Positions 25,341 to 36,334 of a stretch of DNA of 64,000 nucleotides are shown here, one piece after another. Within the stretch, counting starts at the first letter, position 1; each line of letters begins with the position of its first letter. The stretch comes from Salvia splendens (Eukaryota; Streptophyta; Magnoliopsida; Lamiales; Lamiaceae). The notes beneath the pieces are model-generated. The model searched no databases and had not been told where the DNA came from. It worked only from the letters and a program-made list of their open reading frames with translations. Made by a program: the position numbers and the translations under genes. The stretch is taken from assembly GCF_004379255.2 (NCBI RefSeq), contig NC_056036.1, positions 38,330,076 to 38,394,075 on the forward strand, read 5' to 3'.

Positions 25341-28160
25341 TTACCCGAGAGGAAGAACCTTCCTATCCATGATGGGATACACCGCTGCCTGCATCATATT
25401 CAGCTGGAGCACATTTCCAGAAAGGTACGCCTGCATCGCGTAGTCTTGACCACCAGGCATCATGCTCAGTTGCTGCAGCTTCTCATTTTCTGCTATCTGA
25501 ATGTTGCAATTTAAAAGTATATATAACTGTTTTCTACAATGAAATTCCAAAGCAACACTTAGTTTTTTTCTTTGAAGAAAATACTTAATTTCCTTGATTG
25601 AAGCTCTTTATTAATCTATTCATCATTGTTTAATTAGTTGTTGCTAGCTAGCTTTACCTTTGCTCTGAGGCAGGCATTTTCCTGCTCCAGCTGAATTTCC
25701 TAGTAAGCAAAGACATGTTCCATAAAACCAAGGTTGTCCAGATTTTGTTTTGAACCGACAAAAAAGGAAAAAAAGAAAAAGAAAAAAGAAAGATATGTTT
25801 GTGTACTAATATACAGGAAGAAAAGTTGAGATAGAAAAGTACTCTTTTCTGCAAGTTCTCAGTTTCATTAAGTATGAGCTCATGCTGTTCAAAGAGAACA
25901 AGATCAATCAATATGAGATGAAACATGAAAAATGTATATTATATTCATGTGGTCGTGCCTTCGTACCTTTTTCGCCCTTATCCTAGCAATGCCTCGCTCG
26001 AGCCTACTCTCGAGCTGCTTCATCTCCTTCACACTTAAAGAAGCTAAGCCATCACCAGTAAGATGGCTGTAAAATAGTATATTCAGAGGATCAGGATTTC
26101 ATTTCATCAATATTAATATCACAATTGCTTGATAATTGTGATGCACTCATATAGAATTATTACCTGTTGAAGTTCTGCATCATCTGGATTTGCTGGCGCA
26201 GTTTCTTGGATTCTTGCTGGTAAAACTAAATCATCAATCAAGAAATCAGATACACATGCACATACATATGTATATTATGAGCTTCATTTCATAAAATATA
26301 CTACTAAGTAGGATTTTACACTAGACTATGTATAATGCAATAAATATAATAATCACCATCACTTACCTGAGTATTGATCTCTTGAGTAGTGTACGAACTT
26401 GAGCTAGAGGTTGCCCTTTTGTACCTCTCTATAGTAGACCTGATGCTGCAATCATGTGTGTGTAAATTTGTGATATTAAAAAAACGGAAGAGTAATCAAA
26501 TTAATAATGAATTAAAGATATTAGGACAAAAGAATCAAATTAATAATACTGAAACTAATCTTCTAAAGTTGATAAAAACATGATCATAAATTTCATGATC
26601 ATACAATTGAATATATTTAAATACACATTAACTATTTATGGTTTTAGACCTGAGACATGTATATTAAAAGTGTTGCATGGTTAATATAAATATTCTAGAA
26701 TAGGAAAACGTTGGAAACATAAAGATGACCAAAAAGGTGAAAGAATCAGAACTGCTGTTATATCAGACAACATATTTGTGGTAATATCTGTTCGGTCTTC
26801 GATTCTCTATATCCAACTCTTTTTTTCCAGAGGCAAACTTGATAGTAAATCATTATTGCACAAAATTTGCATTTCTCTCTCTTACATTATATGCCAATTA
26901 GTACACCAAAATATTTCTTTTCACATGTATAATACTAGTAAAAAAAGAAATCAATTTTACATGAAAATGAGGAGTAGCTAGTGTTAGTTCTTGAAAAATT
27001 TGGTGAAGCCACAATAATTACTGACAGACTCTTACCTATTTTAAGAAGCTCAGTGTCACATGATCCCCTAATCTTTTCAAGATTTTGTGTAAGAAAAAGG
27101 TGAGGAACTGATAGAGCTAAATTTATTTAAAAAAAGAAATCAAGCCAATAAGAACAGTGAATTAAACAACTAAACTCAAGGATTTTGATATGGAAGACTC
27201 TTTGTTATTACACACAAAACATGCTATACCTTTATGATTTGAACCCAAGAAATGAAAGCTTTCAAAAAAAAATTTCTTTCTTTTTAGAATAAGCAAATAT
27301 ACTAACTTGAACCCAAAAAAGGTGAGGATTAACCCTAAATTTCTTAAAAAGCGAAAGTAAGCCAATTAATGCGAATATAAACAAACAGATTCAAGATTTT
27401 GGTTATGGAATAAACTCTTTGTTATTACACTCAGAACATGTTTAAGATTTTAACCCAAGAAATGAAAATTTTTATTTTTTAATTTTATAGAATAAGCAAA
27501 GTATCATTTAACTTGAACCCAAAAAGGTGTGGAACTGATACATAGAACCGTAAATTTCATCAAAAAACGAAATCCAGCCAGTGAGAATAGAGAATTAAGC
27601 AACTAAACTCAAGATTTTGGATATGGATATATACTCTTTGTTGTTACACACAAAACATGTCATACCTTTAAGATCTAACCCAAGAAATGAAGATTTTCAT
27701 GTTTAAAAAAAAATAGAATTAGCAAATATACCACTTATCTCGATTCTAAAAAAAGGAGAGGAACTGATAGAACCCTAAATTTCATAAAAATAAAAAGAAA
27801 TCAAGCCTGTGAGAACATAAACAGTTAAAAACTCAAGATTTTGGATATGGAATAGACTCTTTGTTATTACATACAAAACATGTTGAACCTTAAAGATTTG
27901 ATGAACTCAAGAAATGAAAATTTTAATATATTGTAGAAGAAGTAGAATATATAATTAGGGGTTTGGTAGAAAGATTACTTGGTGTTGGCATACTCGTAGA
28001 CTCGGCCACGAGTAGAGAAGCAAATTAGGGCAACCTCAGCATCACACAGCACAGACAGTTCATAGGCTTTCTTCAGCAGACCATTTCTCCTCTTGCAGAA
28101 TGTCACCTGCCTATTCGTGTTGTTCTCTATCCTCTTTATCTCGATCTTCCCTCTCCCCAT
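25341..28160 (-). CDS. MADS-box transcription factor, AGAMOUS clade (SEEDSTICK/AGL11-like)
   Basis: Type II MIKC MADS factor; D-lineage members specify ovule and seed identity. Seven coding exons on the minus strand fit in phase: 28160-27979, 26445-26367, 26225-26164, 26066-25967, 25884-25843, 25699-25658 and 25496-25341, giving 220 residues. The MADS domain ([39 protein letters not shown]) is complete. The K domain contains [29 protein letters not shown] and ARIRAKKHE. The C-terminus ([23 protein letters not shown]) matches AGL11/STK better than AG or SHP. The start was set at MGRGK; an upstream in-frame ATG would add MKK. The first coding intron (1.5 kb) holds a repeat array, listed separately. 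A young copia element lies just upstream. Confidence 0.92.
27095..27925. repeat. Four-copy imperfect tandem repeat in MADS intron 1
   Basis: Four units of about 160-180 bp start near 27095, 27315, 27520 and 27747, a spacing of about 200-230 bp. Each runs through AAGGTGAGGAACTGATA-type sequence, CTAAATTTC, ACTCAAGATTTTGGATATGG, ACTCTTTGTTATTACACA and CCCAAGAAATGAAA. Divergence between units is visible, so the array is not new. It lies in the first coding intron, the usual site of regulatory elements in AGAMOUS-clade genes. Confidence 0.85.
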
Positions 28161-28517
28161 TTTCTTCATCACAATTTACTAGATTAATTAAATAACGTGC
28201 AAAAACAACATCATTATATACAGATTTGGAGAGAAAGAGAGAGAGAAAAAAATGCATTTGGTGCAGTGCCCTAATTTTGCATGACAAGTGCAAAAATATA
28301 ATTCAAGAACAGTCAAGGAAAATTCTTGCTCTCTTTTTTTTAATTTTGAAAAAAATATACAAACCTGAACTGTCGTTTGTGGAAAAGCGTTGGCTGCCTT
28401 GGAAGTTGTAATTGTATTGTGCACAGACTTCTTCAATGGTTTTGCTTCAGTTTATATCCCTAGCTTTTGCAAATTTGCATAGCTGTGTGTGTTTAAAGAG
28501 AGAGAGAGAGAAGAAAA
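28158..28517 (-). promoter_or_regulatory. MADS gene promoter, leader intron and GA-rich elements
   Basis: On the minus strand a TATA-like GGGATATAAA (28460-28451) is followed by a leader that ends at about 28366 (CAGTTCAG before GTTTGTAT). A leader intron then runs to an acceptor near 28179. Two GA/CT-rich tracts, 28228-28246 in the leader intron and 28497-28513 just upstream of the TATA-like box, match the type of site bound by BASIC PENTACYSTEINE proteins, which are known to regulate Arabidopsis STK. The tracts are seen directly. BPC control is inferred. Confidence 0.5.
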
Positions 28518-28670
28518 CGACATGCTATATTTCCAGAATTAAGGGTTTGCGTGATGTTGCATGGTGGTTTGATTATAACAGGTGTGCTCTCAGAGCTCTC
28601 ACTAAAAACTGCAATCCTCATCCCCTTTTACTTAGTGGACCAGTAAAAAAATTGACACCTACATTATTCA

Positions 28671-29201
28671 TGTGAAAGTGTGTCCATGCAAACTACTGAT
28701 TTGATCGAGTGGTGGAGCCTCTGCAGCTCAAAGAAGAGATCAAGAAATGAAGCTCGGCTTTGAGCTAGCCGAGAAAGGGAGTTCGGTTTTTGAGCCGAGA
28801 AGGGAGTTCGTTTTTGAGCCGAGAAGGGAGTTCGGTTTTGAGCCGAGAAGGGAGTTCGGTTTTGAGCCGAGTAGCGGTTATAACTAACTTTGGGAAATAG
28901 AGTTAGTTGGATTTTATTTCTTGATTGCATCTTGTATAAATAGCTCGATAGAGCTCAGTAGTGAAGTAGCAGAATTACACCATATACACACACACCCAGA
29001 GAGATTAATTCTCAAGATAGCGAGCGGTTGTGAGCGGTAGAGTGTGAGTGTGAGTTCATTGTAATTGTAAAGAGTTCATCAATAAGATTCCGGTCATCTT
29101 CTCCGTGGACGTAGGTGGTTTATCACCGAACCACGTTATATCGTTTGCGTGCTTTATTTTCTCGATTACGTGTGTGAGATCAGCGGCATCGCAACCCAAC
29201 A
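28671..29201 (+). repeat. 5' LTR of copia element
   Basis: Begins TGTGAAAG and ends CCCAACA. U3 holds about four tandem copies of a 21-24-bp unit (GGGAGTTCGGTTTTGAGCCG, about 28778-28872). A TATA-like box TGTATAAATAG lies at about 28932-28942. It is identical to the 3' LTR except for T/C near 29094 and C/T near 29163. Confidence 0.97.
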
Positions 29202-29203
29202 GG

Positions 29204-29221
29204 TGGCGCCGTCTGTGGGAA
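29204..29221 (+). other. Putative primer-binding site of copia element
   Basis: TGGCGCCGTCTGTGGGA starts two bases after the 5' LTR and begins with TGG, as needed to pair with a tRNA CCA end. It is not the initiator-methionine type (TGGTATCAGAGC) common in copia elements. I could not assign the tRNA. Confidence 0.6.
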
Positions 29222-29320
29222 TTTCCCAAAGGAGTTCTTGATTGCTTTCTGGGATAGTTAGGGTCCAAGAATTCCGGTACTTGAGCTGATCTTGGCGATT
29301 GCCCACCGTCTGTTTGAGAA

Positions 29321-29839
29321 ATGTCTACAGCTAAGTTTGAGGTGGAGAAGTTCACCGGGAAAAATGACTTTGGGCTGTGGAGGTTGAAGATAAAGGCCAT
29401 CTTGATGCAGCAGGGCCTATGGAATATCTTGAAGAATGAAGTCGATGCCGAGAAAGAAGCGGAGGTCGATGAAAAAGAGAAAGGAAAGCTTCAGGATATG
29501 CAGTATAGAGCCTACAGCACCCTAATCTTGAATTTGTCAGATAGGGTTCTGAGGGAAGTCTCCAAAGAGGAGACAGCTGCGGGAGTATGGACAAAACTTG
29601 AGTCATTGTACATGACCAAGTCCATTACAAATCGTTTACACCTGAAGCAGAAGCTCCTTGCATTCAGATTCTCAGATGCGAGAGGAATTACAGAGCAACT
29701 TGAAGAATTTGGTAAGTGTGTAGATGATTTGGAAAATATCGATGAAATGATCAAGGATGAAGATAAAGCCTTGATGCTGCTGAATTCGCTTCCTAAGAGT
29801 TTTGAACACTTCAAGGATGCGGTGTTACTTGGAAGATAG
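29321..29839 (+). CDS. copia gag polyprotein, N-terminal part, ended by TAG
   Basis: 172 residues of a UBN2/gag_pre-type capsid protein (KFTGKNDFGLWRLKIKAIL, ALMLLNSLPKSFEHFKD). The frame is closed by TAG at 29837-29839. Past it the same frame stays open into the zinc knuckle and pol, because the next ATG (29879) is 558 nt from the gag start, an exact multiple of three. The stop lies in a conserved part of the family, where related elements have no stop, so a nonsense mutation is the simplest reading. Programmed readthrough is less likely because the downstream context (TCCAAG) lacks the CARYYA motif. Confidence 0.9.
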   Translation: MSTAKFEVEKFTGKNDFGLWRLKIKAILMQQGLWNILKNEVDAEKEAEVDEKEKGKLQDMQYRAYSTLILNLSDRVLREVSKEETAAGVWTKLESLYMTKSITNRLHLKQKLLAFRFSDARGITEQLEEFGKCVDDLENIDEMIKDEDKALMLLNSLPKSFEHFKDAVLLGR

Positions 29840-29878
29840 TCCAAGGTTACATATGAAGAAATTCATTCTGCTCTGAAA

Positions 29879-32800
29879 ATGAAGGAATCGCAGAAGAATG
29901 ATTATTCCACTTCTACTAGACAAAATGATCCAGTGGCTGAGAGTCTTTTCTTGAAGAAGGGTCAGAACAAGAAAGTTTTCAACAAGAAGAAACAAAACAA
30001 AGATAAGGCTGAGGGAGAGAGGGAGACTAGAAGCTGCTACTATTGCAGAAAGCCGGGTCACTTGAAGAAGGCATGTTTTGCTTGGAAAAGGAAGCAAGAA
30101 CAAGCGATCAATGCAGGTTCAAATACTGCAGATCTTGCTCAGGAAGTGGAGGCCAATGAGGCCTTGAATATACTCTCAGGGGCAAGAATTGAAGAATGTT
30201 GGATCATGGACTCGGGTTGCTCCTTTCATATATGCTCCCACAGATCCTGGTTTCAAAAGTTGACAGCACACACAGGATCAGTAATGTTGGGGAATGATCA
30301 GACATGTGATGTTAGAGGGATTGGAGAAATCAAGCTGAAGGTGAGTGATGGTAGTGTAAAAACTCTCACAGAAGTGAGGTTCATACCTCAGATCAAGAGA
30401 AACTTGATTTCTTTAGGGCTGCTGGAGTCCAAGGGCTACAGGTTTGAGTCCAGTAACGGAGTGCTCAGGGTGACAAAGGGTCCCAGAATAGTCATGGAGG
30501 CCAAAAGAAAGAATAGCCTGTATTACTTGGTGGGTGAAACCGTGATCAATGCAGCAAATGTTACTCAGTCAGAGAGCCTGGATCTGTGGCATGCTAGACT
30601 TGGGCATGTGGGGGAAAAAGGCATCAAGGAGCTTGCTAAGCTGGGTGTAATGAGGCTGGGGACATCAGAGAGGCTCAACAAATGTGAGTCTTGTATTCTT
30701 GGAAAGGCAAAAAGGCTACCATTCTCTGGTGGAAAGCACACTACAACAGCTCCCTTTGTATATGCTCACAGTGACTTATGGGGGCCTTCTCCAGCAGAAT
30801 CCATAGGTGGAGGTAAGTATTTCATATCTATTATAGATGACTATTCAAGAAAGGTATGGGTTTACATCCTCAAAGAGAAGTCTCAAGCATTTGAGAGGTT
30901 TAGAGAATGGCATACTAGATACGAAAATGAGAGAGGGTCAGTGCTGAAGTACTTAAGAACTGATAATGGGATGGAGTTCTTATCTACTGAGTTTGATAGC
31001 TTCTGTAAAATGAAAGGGATAAGAAGGCATAGGACCGTGCCAAGGAACCCTCAACAGAACGGGCTGGCAGAGAGGATGAACAGGACGTTGCTAGAAAGAG
31101 TGAGATGCATGTTGTTCTACTCTGGAATGCCAAAGAAATTTTGGGCAGAGGCTGTTTCTACTGCAGCTGATCTGATTAACAAATGCCCCTCTTCATCAAT
31201 TTCTAATGAGACTCCTGATCAGAGATGGTATGGAACTTTGGGAGACTACTCAGGCTTGAAGATTTTTGGGTGTGCGGCTTATGCACATATCAAGCAGAAT
31301 AAGTTGGAACCAAGAGCAAGAAAATGTGTGATGTTGGGATACCAAGATGGAGTGAAGGGGTATAGGTTATGGAATATGGATGAAGGGGGTCAGAATATCA
31401 TTGTGAGTAGAGATGTAGTGTTCGATGAAGGAGAAATGCCATTCAAGAAAAGTAGAGCACCCCCTGGTGGTGACAGTAGCTCTAGCATACAAGAGTTTGA
31501 GTTTGATGAGAAATCTGCTTGGTCTGATGCTGATGAGGATGTTGAAATCTCTGAACACCAAGAAGAAGGTGGAGCTTCCAGTTCTCAGTCAGATGAAAAC
31601 ACAAGAGGTGGAGATCCATCAAATCAAGGAAACAGAAGAAATCCAAGGAGGAATGCAGGCTTGCCCAGCAGGTTTTTAGATTATGATATGAGCTTCTTTG
31701 CTCTTTGTGTAGCAGAGGTGCTCATGTTCTCAGAGCCTTCAACCTATGAAGAAGCCATAAATTGCAAGGAAAGTCAGAAGTGGATCAGAGCCATGGAAGA
31801 AGAAATAGAGTCCTTGTTGAGAAATGGGACTTGGATTTTGGTGAATGACCCAGGGACTCAGAAACTCATAAGTTGCAAGTGGCTATTTAAGAAGAAGGTT
31901 GAAGTTGGGGAAGTTGAAAGCATACGTTTTAAGGCAAGGTTGGTAGCTAGAGGATTCACACAAGTAGAAGGTATTGACTACACTGAGGTGTTCTCTCCAG
32001 TGGTAAAACACACCTCCATTCGGATCTTATTGGCCTTGACAGCTCATTTTGATTGGGAGCTGCATCAACTCGATGTAAAAACAGCTTTTTTACATGGGGA
32101 TCTAGAGGAGACGATCTATATGATGCAGCCTAAGGGTTTTGAAAGGCCTGGAGAAGAAAAGAAGGTTTGCTTACTTAAGAAAAGCCTATACGGGCTCAAG
32201 CAGAGCAGTAGGCAGTGGAACAAGAAGTTCCATGAGCAAATGGAGCTGATGGAGTTTGAGAGATCCAGCTTTGATAGCTGTGTATATGTCAAGAGAAGTG
32301 GAGATTTGATAATAGCCTACCTGTTACTGTATGTAGATGATATTCTACTAGCTGGATCAAGCTTGAGTGAATTGCAGATTGTAAAAGATGAGCTTAAACA
32401 AAAGTTTGAGATGAAGGATCTTGGGGAGGCAAAACGAATCCTAGGCATGGACATTGTCAGAAATAGGAAGAAGAAGGAACTGAGGCTTGTGCAAGCTGAG
32501 TACATCAAGAAAGTGATAAGGAAATATCAGGTGACAAATGCAAAGGCAGTCTCTACTCCATTAGCAGGCCATTTTAAGTTGAGCAAAGAACAGGCGCCTA
32601 AAACCGATGAAATCAGAAGGGAAATGAGTGCGATACCATATGCGAATATAGTGGGAAGCATAATGTACTTGATGATATGTACAAGGCCGGATGTGGCTCA
32701 TGCTATAAGCGTGGCTAGCAGGTACATGGCTGATCCGGGTAGAGAACACTGGATGGCTCTGAAATGGATCTTGAAATATTTGGGAGGATCTGTTATGATT

Positions 32801-33310
32801 GGTTTGAGATTTGGTGGAAAAGCATGGTCTGAGAAAGATGAGATTCTTGTAGGCTACTGTGATTCTGATTATGCGGCCAACTTGGATAATAGGAAGTCCC
32901 AAAGCGGCTACATATTCACTTTGTTTGGTACAGCCATTAGTTGGAAGTCGAATCTACAACCGGTGGTCGCATTGTCTACAACTGAGGCAGAATATATTGC
33001 ACTAACAGAGGCCGCAAAGGAGGGAAAATGGCTACAAGGAATCTTACAAGATCTGGGGATAGAGCTGGGAGCAGTAATGATTAATTGTGACAGCAATTCA
33101 GCCATATGCTTAGCCAAGCACCAAATGTTCCATGAGAGATCTAAACATATCGATGTAAGGAGGCACTTCATCAGAGACGAAATTCAGAGTGGGAAGATCA
33201 ATGTGGTGAAGGTTCCCACTGAAGAAAATGCCTCAGACATGTTAACCAAGTCACTGCCAACTTTGAAGTTCAAGCATTGCTTGAAGTTGGTGGAAATTGT
33301 GGAATGTTGA
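29879..33310 (+). CDS. copia pol polyprotein (zinc knuckle, PR, INT, RT, RNase H)
   Basis: 1143 residues in one open frame, continuing the gag frame after the TAG codon. Domains in order: CCHC zinc knuckle CYYCRKPGHLKKAC (about 53-66), aspartic protease WIMDSGCSFHIC (about 108), pre-integrase LWHARLGHVGEKG (about 235), integrase core with HSDLWGP and LRTDNGMEF, reverse transcriptase with DVKTAFLHGDLEETIYM and LLYVDDILLAG, and RNase H with GYCDSDYAANLDNRKSQSGY. It ends 67 bp before the 3' LTR. The ATG at 29879 is only the first methionine after the stop; the real translation start is that of gag. No other frame break was seen. Confidence 0.95.
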   Translation: MKESQKNDYSTSTRQNDPVAESLFLKKGQNKKVFNKKKQNKDKAEGERETRSCYYCRKPGHLKKACFAWKRKQEQAINAGSNTADLAQEVEANEALNILSGARIEECWIMDSGCSFHICSHRSWFQKLTAHTGSVMLGNDQTCDVRGIGEIKLKVSDGSVKTLTEVRFIPQIKRNLISLGLLESKGYRFESSNGVLRVTKGPRIVMEAKRKNSLYYLVGETVINAANVTQSESLDLWHARLGHVGEKGIKELAKLGVMRLGTSERLNKCESCILGKAKRLPFSGGKHTTTAPFVYAHSDLWGPSPAESIGGGKYFISIIDDYSRKVWVYILKEKSQAFERFREWHTRYENERGSVLKYLRTDNGMEFLSTEFDSFCKMKGIRRHRTVPRNPQQNGLAERMNRTLLERVRCMLFYSGMPKKFWAEAVSTAADLINKCPSSSISNETPDQRWYGTLGDYSGLKIFGCAAYAHIKQNKLEPRARKCVMLGYQDGVKGYRLWNMDEGGQNIIVSRDVVFDEGEMPFKKSRAPPGGDSSSSIQEFEFDEKSAWSDADEDVEISEHQEEGGASSSQSDENTRGGDPSNQGNRRNPRRNAGLPSRFLDYDMSFFALCVAEVLMFSEPSTYEEAINCKESQKWIRAMEEEIESLLRNGTWILVNDPGTQKLISCKWLFKKKVEVGEVESIRFKARLVARGFTQVEGIDYTEVFSPVVKHTSIRILLALTAHFDWELHQLDVKTAFLHGDLEETIYMMQPKGFERPGEEKKVCLLKKSLYGLKQSSRQWNKKFHEQMELMEFERSSFDSCVYVKRSGDLIIAYLLLYVDDILLAGSSLSELQIVKDELKQKFEMKDLGEAKRILGMDIVRNRKKKELRLVQAEYIKKVIRKYQVTNAKAVSTPLAGHFKLSKEQAPKTDEIRREMSAIPYANIVGSIMYLMICTRPDVAHAISVASRYMADPGREHWMALKWILKYLGGSVMIGLRFGGKAWSEKDEILVGYCDSDYAANLDNRKSQSGYIFTLFGTAISWKSNLQPVVALSTTEAEYIALTEAAKEGKWLQGILQDLGIELGAVMINCDSNSAICLAKHQMFHERSKHIDVRRHFIRDEIQSGKINVVKVPTEENASDMLTKSLPTLKFKHCLKLVEIVEC

Positions 33311-33365
33311 AGTATGGAACAGGATTGAGAAGGGAATCTAGATATTGATGGAGTTTTGCAAGGAC

Positions 33366-33377
33366 AAGGTGGAGATT
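33366..33377 (+). other. Polypurine tract of copia element
   Basis: AAGGTGGAGATT lies immediately before the TG of the 3' LTR. This is the usual copia plus-strand priming site. Confidence 0.85.
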
Positions 33378-33908
33378 TGTGAAAGTGTGTCCATGCAAAC
33401 TACTGATTTGATCGAGTGGTGGAGCCTCTGCAGCTCAAAGAAGAGATCAAGAAATGAAGCTCGGCTTTGAGCTAGCCGAGAAAGGGAGTTCGGTTTTTGA
33501 GCCGAGAAGGGAGTTCGTTTTTGAGCCGAGAAGGGAGTTCGGTTTTGAGCCGAGAAGGGAGTTCGGTTTTGAGCCGAGTAGCGGTTATAACTAACTTTGG
33601 GAAATAGAGTTAGTTGGATTTTATTTCTTGATTGCATCTTGTATAAATAGCTCGATAGAGCTCAGTAGTGAAGTAGCAGAATTACACCATATACACACAC
33701 ACCCAGAGAGATTAATTCTCAAGATAGCGAGCGGTTGTGAGCGGTAGAGTGTGAGTGTGAGTTCATTGTAATTGTAAAGAGTTCATCAATAAGATTCCGG
33801 CCATCTTCTCCGTGGACGTAGGTGGTTTATCACCGAACCACGTTATATCGTTTGCGTGCTTTATTTTCTTGATTACGTGTGTGAGATCAGCGGCATCGCA
33901 ACCCAACA
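33378..33908 (+). repeat. 3' LTR of copia element
   Basis: 531 bp, beginning TGTGAAAG and ending CCCAACA, followed by the target duplication ATTCA. It differs from the 5' LTR at two transitions only. Confidence 0.97.
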
Positions 33909-33913
33909 ATTCA

Positions 33914-36334
33914 CTTTACATACACAAAAAAAATAATCATAAAATGTGTGTATTTGTTGACTTAGTGGTAGAGTGGTTGATATTCGGGCCAAATGTTTGT
34001 TTAACCATTAATAAAAGTCATAAAATGAAATGCATGTATGTATATAGAGTTAATAGGTATTTTTATACAAAAGAAATGTTCATGATCGCGATAGGTGAAC
34101 AACATAGAAGCAGTTCAAAATATAGAGCAAAAACAAAAATAATATATAGGCAAAAGCAAATGTTCTAGACTAAATTATGTGACAGTAAACAAACGTTTAA
34201 ATCATTAGTATATCTTTAAATTGTATTAGTATGTAGTTTTCGAGAATTTATATGTGTCGCGCCGATCACTGGCCACTATGGAATTCAATACTACTAGCAA
34301 AGATGTTTTGACTGATACACAAGAGTGAGGATGTTTTGACTGAACCCATGAACTAATTAAGGACAACCAATTATATAGCCCTAGCCATGTATGGGGAGAA
34401 AACTAGAAACAACTAAAATAATTGTCAAATATAGGGTTTTGCTGCATATACAAAAATGAGTCGTCAAACTACCCACAACTACAAGCGGTGTTTCGAAATA
34501 TCAAGTTTGGATATTTGAATTCAACATGTATGTATAATGTATACAGAGGGGGAAAATTTAATTATTAATTAAATCATGATATAGGATCGTTAAGGCTATC
34601 TAGCTAGTTTAAATTAAATATCAATTCTCAATAGAACTCATATAAACTGCAAAAATCGACAAAATTATCCATATACCTTACAACAACAAAAATACTATGT
34701 CTGTAAACTAAGCTTGATGATAAAGAAGTTCCGTAAAAATTCGAGTGTTCAAGCACAGTGTATTATTTTAGCAAATTTTTAAGATTTTTCATGTTAAAAT
34801 AGTTAAACTTTTTGAACTCATCATTGTCCATAATAAACTAGTTAACCTTATCGTAATTTGGATAAATTTTTAGTACTTTAGTAGAAAATATATATCCAAA
34901 TTCAAACACATATATAATTAATAGGTTCTTAATTTTAAATTTATTTCCGCCATACAATAGTTTCTTTGACCTGATTAGGTGGCTATATATAATCAGAAAT
35001 GATAATTGGGATAGCAAAATAAGATTGAGCGCTCTTAGTTTATGTGTCTGTCATCACAAATGTTTAAATTAGACATAATTACTAATATAAATATACATCC
35101 TTATTGATTTAAAGTATATACTTATATTGTTTTTCCTAAAGTGGCTACCAATATTTATATTGTTTGTAAAATGGCAAAAGAGCACAACTAAGAATATGAG
35201 TTATATACATTGAATTATTATTTTTATTTTCACATATTATTATTCCGACTGTCTTATTTGAATCTTTCATACATGTGAAACGATCTTTCATACTATATGA
35301 TTATAATTTATATCTAAGAGTACGACCAAATCATAGCTTGAACAATAATCAAGAATGTAAACTTAGGTAAACTATAATTTCATTAACTAGCACCAACTAC
35401 TAATTTCACGTTTAATGTTTGTTGTTTTGGTCCATTCATTCCATTTTGTAAGAGTTATGACAGAGACCAATTTGTAAAAGTTATGATAGAGACGCACAAA
35501 AGAGGGTAAGTAGAATTATTTACATTATTGAGCTCTGCATATATATAGTAAAATAAATTCACTGGGGACCAATAGAAGTTATTTTTGAACACCAAATTAA
35601 TGTGTTACTTAGGTTTCGTGGTCATACTGGTTTTCTATAAATTTAGAGATGGATCCTACAGCAATAAATGCATATTTAAAATAAGTATATAAATATCGAA
35701 GTTATTTTATATATGTACAAAATGCATAGTGTAAATGGTTCTAGGCTTATAGCTACTTAACCATTCAAGACAGGTCACGCTTCAATATTTATAACTATAT
35801 TAAACATTTAAGGTCTCGTGATTTCTCAATTTCAAAAGTTTGTTAGTAAGGAAAATGGATGCGGAGAGGTAACGAAAAGAAGAAAACTTATTTTTCAAAC
35901 TTCTAAATTAAGTTATACTTTTACAATTTAAGAATAGAAAGTGACTTATAGTCACAATTTTAAATTATTTTTTTTAGAAAATATATAGTATTCTCAACAT
36001 AATTTTGAATAAATGCTAGAAAAAATCAACAAAACACAAATTTTGTGTGTAAATTGTTCAAAATTTTTGTTTTGTTGATTTTTTTTCTATAAGTACATTA
36101 TGTATGATATTAAAAATAGATGAATTCAAAATTTGTGAGGAACATATAAGTACATTATTGCTTTTAGAATAAAATAAGTATATAATAGAAACATTATGTG
36201 CTTAAACTTCAACCAGTCTCTTCATATGTAAAAAAACCAAAATTTTCATAACGGACAATATGACACATGATATTAAAAGTAGATGAATAAAATAAATAAA
36301 TAAAACATGAATATTTAGTGGATAATCGATCGGG
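33914..36334. other. AT-rich intergenic DNA
   Basis: No gene, RNA or clear repeat could be supported. Because the copia element inserted at 28670/33909, this is the DNA that formerly continued the MADS upstream region. Confidence 0.55.

Larger units (their letters stand above)
28671..33908 (+). mobile_element. Ty1/copia LTR retrotransposon, almost intact
   Basis: A 5238-bp element with two 531-bp LTRs that differ at two positions, flanked by a perfect 5-bp target duplication ATTCA (28666-28670 and 33909-33913). Order: 5' LTR, primer-binding site, gag, protease, integrase, reverse transcriptase, RNase H, polypurine tract, 3' LTR. Integrase before reverse transcriptase is diagnostic of copia. 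The coding region is a single reading frame except for one TAG at 29837-29839. The high LTR identity points to a recent insertion. Confidence 0.97.

Noticed and set aside
28664..28930. Repetitive frame (SAQNRTPF repeats) opposite the LTR
   Set aside because: It lies in the U3 tandem repeats of the copia LTR and is duplicated at 33338-33637 for that reason. Not a gene.
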